DNA from: Synechococcus sp. UW140 | GTDB taxonomy: Bacteria > Cyanobacteriota > Cyanobacteriia > PCC-6307 > Cyanobiaceae | Direction: 5' to 3' | Length of the DNA: 42,464 bases | Assembly: GCA_945872185.1 (NCBI GenBank) | Contig: CAMBZX010000005.1 | Location: 1 to 42,464 of the forward strand | Shown here: in pieces, positions 1 to 9,245 of the stretch | Position numbering within the stretch: position 1 is the first letter of the stretch | Layout: each line of letters begins with the position of its first letter | Translations under genes and position numbers: made by a program | Notes under the pieces: generated by a model | Seen by the model: only the letters and a program-made list of their open reading frames with translations | Told to the model about the DNA's origin: nothing | The model's database searches: none

Positions 1-1314
1 ATCACCAAGGCGATCGAGGCGGCCAAGGCCGTCAGCGACAAGCCCAGCCTGATCAAGGTGACCACCACCATCGGCTACGGCTCCCCCAACAAGGCCAACA
101 CCGCCGGCGTGCACGGCGCTGCCCTCGGTGCCGATGAGGCCGAACTCACCCGCAAAGCCCTCGACTGGACCTACGGCGCCTTCGAAGTGCCCCAGGAGTC
201 CTATGACCACTGGCGCCAGGCGATTGGCCGCGGTGCCGCCGCCGAAGCCGCCTGGGACACCACCCTGGCCAGCTACCGCGATCAGTACCCCGCCGAAGCC
301 GCTGAGTTCGAGCGCCTGCTGCGCGGCGAACTGCCCCAGGACTGGGACGCCAAGCTGCCCAGCTTCACACCCGAAGACAAGGGCCTGGCCACCCGCCAGC
401 ACTCCTACAACGCCCTCAATGCCTTCGGCCCCAGCCTGCCCGAACTGATCGGCGGCTCGGCCGACCTCACCCACTCCAACCTCACCGACATCAAGGGAGA
501 GGCGAGCTTCCAGAAGGGAGCCGAAGCCAATCGCTACCTGCACTTCGGCGTGCGCGAACACGCCATGGCGGCGATTCTCAACGGCATCGCGTATCACGGC
601 AGCGGCCTGATCCCCTACGGCGGCACCTTCCTGGTGTTCGCCGGCTACATGATCGGCGCCATGCGCCTCTCGGCCCTGAGCGAGCTGGGTGTGATCTATG
701 TGCTCACCCACGATTCGATCGGCCTCGGCGAAGACGGCCCCACCCACCAGCCGGTGGAAACCCTGGCCAACTTGCGCGCCATCCCCAACCTGCTGGTGAT
801 GCGTCCCGGTGACGGCAATGAAACCGTCGGCGCCTATCAGGTGGCCGTGGCCAACCGCAAGCGTCCCACCGTGCTGGCCCTCAGCCGTCAGGCGATGGTG
901 AACCAGGCCGGCTCCGCCGCCGCCCATGTGGCCAAAGGTGGTTACATCCTCGAGGATTCGGATGGCACCCCCGATCTGATCCTGATCGGCACCGGCACCG
1001 AGCTCGACCTCTGCGTCAAGGCCGCCGCCCTGCTCAAGGCCGAAGGCCACAACGTGCGTGTGGTGTCGATGCCCTGTGTGGAGCTGTTCGAAGAGCAGGA
1101 CGCCGCTTACCGCGAATCCGTGCTGCCCGCCAGCGTGCGCAAGCGCGTCGTGGTGGAAGCCTCCGGCTCCTTCGGCTGGCACAAGTACTCCGGTTTCGAC
1201 GGCGCCACGATCTCCATCGACCGCTTCGGCGCCTCCGCCCCCGGCCCCCTGTGCCTGGAGAAGTTCGGCTTCACAGTGGAGAACGTGGTGGCGACGGCGA
1301 AAGGGCTGGGGTGA
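1..1314 (+). CDS. tkt: Transketolase, C-terminal part (5' end outside window)
   Basis: The reading frame is open from base 1, so the gene begins before the window; the GTG at 58 is internal. Transketolase transfers two-carbon units between sugar phosphates using thiamine diphosphate, in the Calvin cycle and pentose phosphate pathway. The visible part covers the end of the first ThDP-binding domain (GYGSPNKANTAGVHGAALG), the pyrimidine-binding domain with FGVREHAMAAILNGIAYHG and the substrate-loop motif DSIGLGEDGPTHQPVE, and the C-terminal domain ending in the family-typical EKFGFTVENVV. About 437 residues are seen, of roughly 670 usual for the family. G+C is high (43 of 60 bases in 241-300), unlike the block that follows. 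An intrinsic terminator lies 33 bases after the stop. Confidence 0.97.
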   Translation: MTKAIEAAKAVSDKPSLIKVTTTIGYGSPNKANTAGVHGAALGADEAELTRKALDWTYGAFEVPQESYDHWRQAIGRGAAAEAAWDTTLASYRDQYPAEAAEFERLLRGELPQDWDAKLPSFTPEDKGLATRQHSYNALNAFGPSLPELIGGSADLTHSNLTDIKGEASFQKGAEANRYLHFGVREHAMAAILNGIAYHGSGLIPYGGTFLVFAGYMIGAMRLSALSELGVIYVLTHDSIGLGEDGPTHQPVETLANLRAIPNLLVMRPGDGNETVGAYQVAVANRKRPTVLALSRQAMVNQAGSAAAHVAKGGYILEDSDGTPDLILIGTGTELDLCVKAAALLKAEGHNVRVVSMPCVELFEEQDAAYRESVLPASVRKRVVVEASGSFGWHKYSGFDGATISIDRFGASAPGPLCLEKFGFTVENVVATAKGLG

Positions 1315-1346
1315 GATTGCTCAGTCAGCATTGATGAATCCATACA

Positions 1347-1375
1347 GCGTCCCGATCCAGATCGGGGCGCTTTTT
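1347..1375 (+). terminator. Intrinsic terminator of tkt
   Basis: A 10-bp stem with one G-U pair (GCGTCCCGAT / ATCGGGGCGC) and loop CCAG is followed directly by TTTTT. It sits just downstream of the tkt stop codon, so tkt is not co-transcribed with anything downstream in this window. Confidence 0.93.
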
Positions 1376-1775
1376 ATTAGAGATAAAACTGGAACGCCAA
1401 TTCTTTCGAGGCTGCACAGAAGCAACAGCTCAGCGCCGATCGGAGCAGCGCAATGACGTGAAGAGCATTTTGGGCCTTGGAAAACGCAAAGACACCTTGA
1501 GGCTGATCATGGCAAAGCTGGCCCATTGAGCCAAGGCCAAGGCCTCAATCAGCATGATATTCCCAAGCAAGTCTGCCGAAAATCCCTGAGATCACTGCAG
1601 CACTTTTTGATTATCAATGGCCTGCCTTAGCGCTTCCTGCGCCCCATGAGCAAGCGAGGCGAACCAATAACACAAAAGGCATCATTCACAAGTTCCAATA
1701 TTTGCCGGGAACAGCATAGACGGTGAAGCGGGTATAGATACAGAATTCTTCCCCACAAGGGAAAGCCAAGAAGGG
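1376..1775. other. Non-coding stretch between tkt terminator and glycosyltransferase operon
   Basis: No convincing gene. It contains short inverted words (GGCCTTGG near 1472 and CCAAGGCC near 1532). On the minus strand there is a frame of about 50 codons, ending near 1440, with a hydrophobic stretch reading LIEALALAQWASFAMI. I do not recognise it; it could be a decayed gene or chance. Base composition is more A/T-rich than tkt. Confidence 0.4.
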
Positions 1776-3038
1776 TTACCCCAAGCGGGCACGAATACCC
1801 TTGAGACCTTCTTGACGAAGCACTTCCCATGCGCGACGGGTGAGGGATCGTCCGGTTTTCGGATCAGCAATGGCACGGAGCAGGAGCTCCGAGGCGCGCA
1901 TCTTGCCCATGGCCCCTGGGTTGGAGCCTAGAAAGCCTGGAGTCAAGGGCCGAGCAAGAGCACGCAAGGCTTCAGCAGTCGATCCATCCCGAACCAGTGC
2001 TGGATACTCGATTGCCGCTCTGTTGAGCCACCATTGCTCATACCCACCAAGCGCGAACGGATCTGAATAGCTGGCCTGAAGATCGAGGCGATTACGATAC
2101 ACTGCCCGCTGCTCGATGCTGATCGGTGCACCTGAGTCAAACACCGCAAAAGCCCATGGCCGGTGGGTCAGCGGATCACTGGCAAGCGGGCGAATCTGAT
2201 CGCTATACCAAGAAACCAAGCGCTTCATCGCAGGATTATCACCGCCATTCTTGGCAGCCATGATGCGATGAGCGCCACTATCAAAACCGGTGAAATGATA
2301 AAAGCCCAACGGCTCACCATCAACAGAATAGTCGCCATCTGCATTGACGACCAGATCTCTCGTCGTGATATTCCACGTGGCCAGATTATGGCGACCCGAA
2401 CGCATTATGGCCACCCCAGGAAAGAAAGCAGGAACCAGGTCGATCCAACGCTGATCCGTAAATAAACCATTGGGAATATCATCGCGACAAAAATAATAAG
2501 TACGCTCGGCCCACCAGCGCGCGAAAGCCAGGCCAACAGGAGTATTGCCCACCGCAACAAAGCCCAGGTTGTAAATACCGTGCTTAAGGCTGCAAATCTC
2601 GTTATCGATTACTGCAGCCAAACTGCTCTCGGGCTTTGTTTGGTGCGGAGTCAAGACAATCGAAGACTCATCAAGAGCATCAAGGATGTCGTGAAGCGGA
2701 GAGAAGACAACGGTGTCTGGATCGAGATAAATCACCTTGCCACCTTCACCACTCAGCTTGAGCAAGTACTCCAGCATCCAAGGCTTGATCGCCGTTGCCA
2801 GCTCGGTGATCGCGTGACAAAAGCACCAACCCTGCCAATCAGGGATAGCAAGCTGATCCGCAGGCGTAATGAAATCGAAAGGCTCTGCACTCGTATCGAG
2901 ATCCTCAGGAAGCGTGTCGGCAAGAACCAGATGCAAGGTCCAATCAGGATGAAACTGACGAACAGAGTTGAAGAGAATACGCACCTTTGGCAGATAATTA
3001 ACAGCCGCGCTGGTGAAGACGTGCACTGAAGAATTCAT
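1776..3038 (-). CDS. GT-A fold glycosyltransferase (GT8-like)
   Basis: A predicted cytoplasmic sugar transferase of 420 residues. The N-terminal half has the layout of nucleotide-sugar glycosyltransferases: VHVFTSAAVNYLPKVRILFNSV at the start (residues 6-27), then KVIYLDPDTVVF with a DxD-type metal/sugar-nucleotide motif (Asp106, Asp108). This resembles glycogenin/LgtC-type GT8 enzymes, but acceptor and sugar cannot be read from sequence. The C-terminal 130 residues (Trp-rich, ending in helical Arg/Leu-rich sequence) are unassigned. It is the last gene of a minus-strand run; only three bases separate it from the preceding gene, so it is almost surely co-transcribed and part of one glycan pathway. 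G+C is clearly lower than in the flanking core genes (27 of 60 bases in 2461-2520). Confidence 0.8.
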   Translation of the reverse strand: MNSSVHVFTSAAVNYLPKVRILFNSVRQFHPDWTLHLVLADTLPEDLDTSAEPFDFITPADQLAIPDWQGWCFCHAITELATAIKPWMLEYLLKLSGEGGKVIYLDPDTVVFSPLHDILDALDESSIVLTPHQTKPESSLAAVIDNEICSLKHGIYNLGFVAVGNTPVGLAFARWWAERTYYFCRDDIPNGLFTDQRWIDLVPAFFPGVAIMRSGRHNLATWNITTRDLVVNADGDYSVDGEPLGFYHFTGFDSGAHRIMAAKNGGDNPAMKRLVSWYSDQIRPLASDPLTHRPWAFAVFDSGAPISIEQRAVYRNRLDLQASYSDPFALGGYEQWWLNRAAIEYPALVRDGSTAEALRALARPLTPGFLGSNPGAMGKMRASELLLRAIADPKTGRSLTRRAWEVLRQEGLKGIRARLG

Positions 3039-3041
3039 GAC

Positions 3042-4703
3042 CTACTGAGCCTCTTGTAAATTGTAAGAAGTCTTGAGAAGCTGGCGCAATTCTTGCAATA
3101 TTAGACGTGGATCGCTCGAGCTGAGCACCCAACCCTTATGATGATTTTTTACGCGTTCCGCTTGCGCCCCAAGATTAAGGCAGGCCAATGGAAGATCAAG
3201 CTCAAGAATCTCTTGAGTGACATAGGAAAACGTTTCAGGCCAAACCGAGGGGAACAACATGACATTGGCACCAGATTGTTCAATCATCTTTGCCAGTTCA
3301 CTGTGCTTATATGGTCCGCTTTGCTGGACAATAGCTGAGTTCACGCCAACCTCCAGACTCCCGATAATAGCGATACGTTCATCGGAACCTTCGCGTTGAA
3401 TTTCTTGCGCAAGTCCGCGAACAACCTCAGCACCCTTATGGAAGCCAATCTGGCCGACAACTCCGATGACGAGCTTACTGGATTGGCGGACTTTCACCGT
3501 ATCACCATTCAGATAGTCTACGGCGTGGGGCTGAACAGTGATGGCACGGCCCTCTAACCAATTAAAGCCATCAGGCCAGAATTCATAGGCCTGACGCAAT
3601 ATTTGCACACTGCTTTCGGAAAAAGCTATCACTTCATCAGCCTCCCGCAACAAAGGTCCCCATAATTCTCGCCACTGGCCAACGTCGCCGGAGTATAAAC
3701 TGGTAAATCCATGCGGGTTCCGATGCAAGCAAGAACGGCAGCTCTGGAGATTCGGGATCCCACAATAGTGTCCATCAGAATGAATCAGAAAATGAGAGGG
3801 GCAAATACTGAAAAAGTCATGAACAAGAACAGTCAAGTGCGCGCCATGGCTCCGCCGCAGGTGCAACAACAAGCCAGGGATTAGCTCTGGCTCGACAAAA
3901 GAAACAGCTGTATTATATGTAACCGTAGCGAGCGAGATCTGGGAAAGGGCTTTAAGAAGTTCACTCTCATGGCTCAAGGCAAAACGCTGCTGTTGATGTG
4001 CTGTATCTACGACCAGCATTGGCTGGAGGCTGCCGAGATGATAAGTCAGCGTCAGGACAGCAGAACCAGCCTGAAGCCATGGCTCCACCATCCTCTCTCG
4101 ATAGTGATTGGCACCACCACCAAGCCGATGATCAACCACGAGATGGATGCCAGCATCAAGATTGGCACCAAGATCGAGGAGCGTGCTGCGGGTGAGTACA
4201 TGGGGCAGGGGCTTCTGCGGCGCACCCACCAGCTGGCGACGCAACTTTTCATAGAGGCTAGCGAACTGGCCATTCCTGAGCAGGCGGATGGCACGCTTCA
4301 CATAAACAAAGAACTGAAACCATGCGGCCTTTCTGCGTTGCGACGCTGACGGTGACAAAAATAGCCGGAAACGCGCGATCGGAATAACGTACTCCACCAC
4401 ATCCTGCCCATCCGCAAGAATACCACTGAGCATAAGCTTGTCATCGTGGCCAGGCTGACGAGGCAAGGCACCAACTCCTACAAATCCAGCATAAAGGGAG
4501 TGCTGGTATTGCTGGTATGCCTGGTGCACATCAGGTCTGGGGTTACCTGCACTGAGTGAAAAACCCCCAACAAGATGACCACTGGCATCAAGCAGCTGCA
4601 GTTCCAACTTTTCGAGAGACTGATCAGGGATGAGGCACCAACCGTTGATGAACACCCGGCGATCACGCAGCTGGAATTCTTCGAGTTGCCAGATTTCCCT
4701 CAT
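3042..4703 (-). CDS. Glycosyltransferase family 4-like protein with N-terminal extension
   Basis: The C-terminal half (about residues 185-545) is a GT-B fold, GT4-like transferase. It has a donor-domain start LVIGVVGQIGFHKGAEVV (411-428) and an E-x7-E nucleotide-sugar motif in PSVWPETFSYVTQEILE (Glu490/Glu498). A Cys cluster (Cys314, Cys322, Cys325) follows the HDFFSICP segment, as in several GT4 proteins acting on surface polysaccharides. Residues 1-120 form a separate beta-rich module (FINGWCLIPDQSLEKLELQL) seen in other cyanobacterial glycan proteins but of unknown role. I chose the ATG at 4703 because it makes an ATGA overlap with the stop of the upstream gene; a start ten codons earlier, at 4733, is possible. 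Donor and acceptor are unknown. Confidence 0.8.
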   Translation of the reverse strand: MREIWQLEEFQLRDRRVFINGWCLIPDQSLEKLELQLLDASGHLVGGFSLSAGNPRPDVHQAYQQYQHSLYAGFVGVGALPRQPGHDDKLMLSGILADGQDVVEYVIPIARFRLFLSPSASQRRKAAWFQFFVYVKRAIRLLRNGQFASLYEKLRRQLVGAPQKPLPHVLTRSTLLDLGANLDAGIHLVVDHRLGGGANHYRERMVEPWLQAGSAVLTLTYHLGSLQPMLVVDTAHQQQRFALSHESELLKALSQISLATVTYNTAVSFVEPELIPGLLLHLRRSHGAHLTVLVHDFFSICPSHFLIHSDGHYCGIPNLQSCRSCLHRNPHGFTSLYSGDVGQWRELWGPLLREADEVIAFSESSVQILRQAYEFWPDGFNWLEGRAITVQPHAVDYLNGDTVKVRQSSKLVIGVVGQIGFHKGAEVVRGLAQEIQREGSDERIAIIGSLEVGVNSAIVQQSGPYKHSELAKMIEQSGANVMLFPSVWPETFSYVTQEILELDLPLACLNLGAQAERVKNHHKGWVLSSSDPRLILQELRQLLKTSYNLQEAQ

Positions 4704-6361
4704 CGCTCTGGACGAGGCTCGAGCTGCAGCCATGGGTGTCTTGCTGTGAGTAGACGATTCAGCGTGCGCACAGACTTCAGCGTAGAAGTTAGCTGCATGG
4801 ACGAAGGATGTCGATTATAAATCGCAAGGCGCTGTGGACAGACGATGCCGTGAAAACCAGCATCAATCAGCTTGCACCAGAAATCATAGTCTTCCCAGCC
4901 ATCTGGGATATGGCTGAATCCTCCCACCGCCTGCCAATGCGATCGACGGACCAGAGCCATGGCATCAATCTGGTTTCCATGCCGCAGCGCCTCCCGTTGC
5001 CATGGAATTCTGGTAAGCAGGGCCCTATCGGGCTGCTCGGAAGAGACCACTTCACTGCGCAACTCGACCAAGGGGTGGACGACTGCCGTCTCGGGAGGAC
5101 TAGTACGGGCCAGCGCCAAGCACAAGGCCACAGCCTCTGGCTCCAAATTGTTGTCAGCATCCAGCACAAAGCACCAATCTGCCTCGGCAGCAGCAAATGC
5201 TGTGTTGCGTGCGGCCGCTAGGCCACCGTTCACAGCATGCCGAAGCAACAAGGCCCTGCGAAATCGCCGCCCATACTCTTCAAGCCAGCGGCAAACGATC
5301 TGCTCTCCTCCATCCGTGGAGGCATCATCAACCACGATGAGCTCCAAGCCTGCGTGCGTCTGCCGATATACACTATCCAATGCGGACAGAATGCAATCAC
5401 CGTAATTATACAGGCTCACACAAACTGCCGCCGTGGGGAGTTGCAATCTCTCTCCACCGGCCGAACTCCCATGATCCCACAGCACATCAGGCTGCGGAGT
5501 AGGCGTGGGGCAGAGAGGCGATAGGGGTTGACCACTGCGAGCCCAGGCCAATTCGACCTCCAGGCCTTCCGAATCAATCAGACCATCGATCAACAAAGGC
5601 GGAACCCAGCCTTCATCACCCTCTCCCTCGGGGCGATCCAGTGCACTGAAAGGCTGGGAGTGGTATTCATAGTCAGTCGGACTGAGGCGAATCAGCTGCA
5701 GACCACAGCGGTTGCAGGCATTGAGCCAGCCTGCCAGCAGGCGAGCTGCGATCGCATCGGGTACGTGCATGTCGGCAAAGCCGGGCAACCCCCAGTTCGG
5801 TGACTGGAGCTGATGCTCCCAGCGTTCACCCGCACTCCCCAGGCAAAGGCGATGACCATGCTCCCGAAGGAAGCTGGGAGCCGGAAGGCCGAACATTCGG
5901 CTTGCCGACGCATCATCGTAACCCCGATCCAACCAACCACTGCTGGCTGCTTGAGGATCCAACCAATAAGCACGAAGACCTAGTTCACGCAGTTGAAGAA
6001 CACGCTCAATGCTGGGATCAAGCACAAAGGCGACTCTGCGCAGTTGCTCTAGTGCTCCACTATCACGACTCAAGGCAACGGGCTGTAAGTGAAGCCCCAC
6101 GGCGTAGGCATGACTACAGTCACTGATCTGGAAATTGGGGGGTAGCGAGCAGCGGTGTAGCCACGCATGGATCGTCCAGTGGCAAGGGGTGGCCCCATAG
6201 CCCACAACAACAAGTCGACATAGTTCCGGCAGGGATGGCGGCGACGACAATGGCTGATACCGGCGCCAGCCAACAGGCAGCCAAGCCTCAATCTGTTGCG
6301 AACAGCTCAACAATGAGGTTCTTAGTAACTGGCGCAAGCCTCGATGAATGGAAAACGTCAC
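4700..6361 (-). CDS. Glycosyltransferase family 2 protein, two-domain
   Basis: Residues 310-535 are a typical GT2 domain: AAVCVSLYNYGDCILSALDS, then VVDDASTDGG (345-352), the metal-binding FVLDADNN (DxD at 401-403), and GWEDYDFW (488-495), the ED region with the likely catalytic base. The domain should add a sugar with inversion from a nucleotide donor. Residues 1-300 are a different module with LVVVGYGATPCH near residue 50, and I cannot assign it. The start is GTG at 6361, preceded by GGAAAG at a suitable distance. This is the first gene of the three-gene run 6361 to 1776 and overlaps the next gene by four bases. No membrane segment is obvious. Confidence 0.82.
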   Translation of the reverse strand: MTFSIHRGLRQLLRTSLLSCSQQIEAWLPVGWRRYQPLSSPPSLPELCRLVVVGYGATPCHWTIHAWLHRCSLPPNFQISDCSHAYAVGLHLQPVALSRDSGALEQLRRVAFVLDPSIERVLQLRELGLRAYWLDPQAASSGWLDRGYDDASASRMFGLPAPSFLREHGHRLCLGSAGERWEHQLQSPNWGLPGFADMHVPDAIAARLLAGWLNACNRCGLQLIRLSPTDYEYHSQPFSALDRPEGEGDEGWVPPLLIDGLIDSEGLEVELAWARSGQPLSPLCPTPTPQPDVLWDHGSSAGGERLQLPTAAVCVSLYNYGDCILSALDSVYRQTHAGLELIVVDDASTDGGEQIVCRWLEEYGRRFRRALLLRHAVNGGLAAARNTAFAAAEADWCFVLDADNNLEPEAVALCLALARTSPPETAVVHPLVELRSEVVSSEQPDRALLTRIPWQREALRHGNQIDAMALVRRSHWQAVGGFSHIPDGWEDYDFWCKLIDAGFHGIVCPQRLAIYNRHPSSMQLTSTLKSVRTLNRLLTARHPWLQLEPRPER

Positions 6362-6947
6362 AAATCTTTCCAGTCGGCTGGGGCCATCGTCGAAGAAGAT
6401 ACAGAAAGCGACATCTTCGGATGCAAAATTGCTAATTTGCCCCTCCCAGACTTTTGCCCGGGCTCTAGGCTGGCAATCAAAGCGCTGCCCGAATCGTCCG
6501 GAATTTTACACCGAGAGAAGCTGGGCAAAGTCGTTATCTGCCAGAAACCTGATTGGCGAAGACCACCCTTGTTGACACTGTTGACGTTGTATTATAGCGT
6601 GAGTGAAGGTTTGGCGTTGCAGACGCACGAACAAAACGAACTCACAGTCCCCGAAGAACTCAGGGCAACATCTGTTTCTGTGATCCCTGCACCAACACCA
6701 TCGCCGTGGGCCATGCTGCCCGACGCGTCGGGGGCAGCAGCGCTGTGGCCAAGGGGAAGATTGGCACGTCCAGCAGCTCGATCATGTGCGACGAAGCCAC
6801 CCCTCGGACAAAGCCTAAGCACATCTCTCGAGCTTCACCCATGGCATCCCCGACCAACTGCGCGATGCTCTGTATACCGTCGCCACTGCCGGAAGTTCTA
6901 CTGACAGGGTTGGGATGGGCAACAGACCAACCACACAACAACCAAAT
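6362..6947. other. Intergenic stretch between glycan genes
   Basis: About 590 bases without a gene I can support. Open frames exist on both strands between about 6590 and 6940, for example a 93-codon minus-strand frame with LLDVPIFPLATALLPP, but none has a recognisable family or clear ribosome binding site. The region should hold the promoter of the 6361-1776 operon. It may be a decayed gene. Confidence 0.4.
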
Positions 6948-8726
6948 TCACTTGAGCATGTTGCCAAGCCGTCGCAGCATGCCACCATGCCACCAACGCT
7001 GAGTCTGACGCATCGCCAGTTGCTCGGCTTCCAGATCCCGGACGCTGGCCCTGCAATCCTCCAGTGAAGCAGCAAGCATCCTGCCTTGTTCAAGGATGGT
7101 CAGCAATTGTTGCCCTTGGGTCTCCTGATTTAGCAATAGTTCCTGCCTACATTCAGATAGCTCTACACCCTGATCCGCCAGGCACCGCTCGCGCTCTGCC
7201 AACTGCACCTTGAGTTCCTTCCATTGAGCAAGGATCGCCTGCATTTGCTCCTGTTGGGCATTCTGATTGCTCAGCAGTTCCCGCCAGCTTTCCGAAAGGT
7301 CAGCATCCCGTTGAGCCAGACCTCGCTCGCGTTCCGCTAGGAACATCTCCAAGCTGTGCTGGTGATCCAGGATGGACTGCAGCCTTTGCTGCTGCTCCTC
7401 CTCAGTCTGCTGCAACTGTTGCCGGCAGTCTGAAAGAGCAGCATCCCGTTCCGCCAGACCACGATCGCGTTCCGTCAGCGACAGTTCCAGGCTGTCCCGA
7501 TGATCCAGGATGGCCTGCAGCTGTCGCTGATGCTCCTGCTCAGCCTGCTTAAACTCTCGCCAGCAATCCGCAAGGGCAGCATCCCGTTCAGCCAGGCCCC
7601 GATCGCGTTCTGTCAGCGACAGCTCCAGGCTGTCCCGATGATTCAGAATCACTTCCAGCTGGCGCTCCCTTTCTTCGAGATTGTGCTGCAACTGCCGATG
7701 GAGAGTGCCGAGGGCGTACACCCCTTCCAGGTAAGCCTCCGGCTGCGGATCCCACACGCTCACCCGCTGCTGCACGGCTCTAGCCCCGTCTTCGCCTGGA
7801 TCCAGGTGCCTGTTGCGGGCGCCTGCGAGAGCCCACCGCAGACCGGCCACTTCACAGGCGTGAGCCGTGAGTCGCTCCAAAGCATGAAGAGGGGTGCCAT
7901 CAATCAGCAAGGGCTCGGGGGGCAGCGGCTCAAGCACAGCCAAGGCACCGACAAGGGGGGCGAGTGCAGCCGGCCGGGCCCAGAACATCATGCCCGGGGG
8001 GAATACCAGCGGAGCCTGAATATCCAGGGCTCGACCTGGCCACAGGGCCTGGACGAGGCAAGAAGCGATTTCAAAGTTCGCACCCCAGTTGAGATAAGGG
8101 CGAATGAGTTCGGAAGGTAGGGGCATCACCAGACCCAGACCGGGATCCGTGCTGAAAGCCTGGATCAATGCACCGACCCTGTCAGCATCGCCGATCAGGC
8201 CGGCCAGAAGATCATTCAACCAATCAGGGCCGAACGACTTGTGGATTGTGCGCTTGGTATGAAGATGAAGAACTAACTGGCAATTGCCCAGGAAAGGCAC
8301 GCCATCTCGGAGAAGCGGAATGACATTGCGCCCCCGATTGGGCATGACGCGAATATCGAACCGCTGCTGCCACCGAGGAGAGGAATAACGCGCCAAAATC
8401 TCTGCCAACGCATGCTGCTTAGCCCCAGTATCTGTTGTGATTAACAGGTCGAATGGTGGCAATGCTTGCTGAAGTAAGCCGATGATTTGGTCGGCCTCCG
8501 TCAGATAAAAAGCATGAAGATGAACACCAAGCCGGATCTCGGAAGGCGAAGGATTCTGATTCTTGCCGCCAAGATCCAGAGTCAGACACCGCTCCAGCCC
8601 CGGGGATGGCCGGAGAGTCGGAGCACCGCAGACCCCGGCTACATTCAACTCATAGTCGCCTGCTTCCACCCAAGCGGGAGCGGCGGCAGCGGCGGCAGAA
8701 GAGTCGAGGTCCACGAGTAAACCCAT
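6948..8726 (-). CDS. Rhamnan synthesis F (RgpF)-like protein with C-terminal repeat coiled coil
   Basis: Residues 65-300 match what I know of the rhamnan synthesis F family, found in polysaccharide clusters: LGVHLHAFYLTEADQII, FDLLITTDT, MPNRGRNVIPLL, LVLHLHTKRT, FPPGMMFWARP and LLIDGTPLHALERL appear in the family order. Members are thought to take part in building rhamnose-containing surface glycans; the reaction is not read from the sequence. From residue 357 to about 577 the protein is a highly charged alpha-helical coiled coil of four full 46-residue repeats plus a degraded fifth, and it ends in a basic amphipathic tail (RWWHGGMLRRLGNMLK). An Ala-rich stretch lies near the N-terminus. It is separated by 586 bases from the glycosyltransferase operon on the same strand. 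Confidence 0.82.
   Translation of the reverse strand: MGLLVDLDSSAAAAAAPAWVEAGDYELNVAGVCGAPTLRPSPGLERCLTLDLGGKNQNPSPSEIRLGVHLHAFYLTEADQIIGLLQQALPPFDLLITTDTGAKQHALAEILARYSSPRWQQRFDIRVMPNRGRNVIPLLRDGVPFLGNCQLVLHLHTKRTIHKSFGPDWLNDLLAGLIGDADRVGALIQAFSTDPGLGLVMPLPSELIRPYLNWGANFEIASCLVQALWPGRALDIQAPLVFPPGMMFWARPAALAPLVGALAVLEPLPPEPLLIDGTPLHALERLTAHACEVAGLRWALAGARNRHLDPGEDGARAVQQRVSVWDPQPEAYLEGVYALGTLHRQLQHNLEERERQLEVILNHRDSLELSLTERDRGLAERDAALADCWREFKQAEQEHQRQLQAILDHRDSLELSLTERDRGLAERDAALSDCRQQLQQTEEEQQQRLQSILDHQHSLEMFLAERERGLAQRDADLSESWRELLSNQNAQQEQMQAILAQWKELKVQLAERERCLADQGVELSECRQELLLNQETQGQQLLTILEQGRMLAASLEDCRASVRDLEAEQLAMRQTQRWWHGGMLRRLGNMLK
7107..7658 (-). repeat. 138-bp tandem repeat, four full copies, within the RgpF-like gene
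   Basis: Each copy encodes 46 residues beginning [LM]xxIL. Copies 1 and 2 (7658-7521 and 7520-7383) are nearly identical in SLELSLTERDRGLAERDAAL. Copies 3 and 4 are more diverged, and a fifth partial copy follows. The repeat is visible in DNA, for example GGCTGTCCCGATGAT near 7627 and again 138 bases lower near 7489. Confidence 0.92.
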
Positions 8727-9245
8727 TCCGCTATATTATTGCACAAGAACGACCCACTGGCACTAAAGCTGGACAGCGCACACAGCTTCAGAAAGAGGCG
8801 TGCAGCGCCAATTGCCTGGCGCTTCGGATGCGCATTCATGCATGCGGAGGCGGCAGACTCGACGACGCGCCCCATAGTTACGAATGGCAAACCACAGGGA
8901 AGAGGAAAGTCCAGCGTTCCTGAGCCGCATGAAAACTACACACGGGCGTGAGCGTGCAAGATGAGACCTCATCGCCTTGTCAGCTGACACTAAAAAATAA
9001 CTGACTTGATTAGGCACTAAGCGCCTAAACGTACCATCTTGCATCAAGCAGGGAGGGGCAGAATCCATCCCCAGCGCTGATTTTCAAGGCCGCCACGGGC
9101 TTCCAACGGCGCCTCCCACCCAATCAAAAGGGTGAAGGCTTTAGCAATCGCCACCAAGGCCCATCGCGGGGCCGCAGAAAAGTGGAGACGACATCACGTC
9201 GAGTTTATGCTAAGTTAACATCGAAGTGCAGTAAAGCTGACATTA
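8727..9245. other. Divergent intergenic region
   Basis: About 520 bases between the RgpF-like gene and the lipoprotein gene, transcribed apart, so it should contain both promoters. A short inverted repeat (TTAGGC / GCCTAA, 9010-9028) is visible. I see no gene; small open frames here lack family features. Confidence 0.4.

Noticed and set aside
1347..1775. A possible small RNA or IS remnant after tkt
   Set aside because: Beyond the tkt terminator I see only short inverted words and a roughly 50-codon frame; no transposase motif or conserved RNA fold can be shown.
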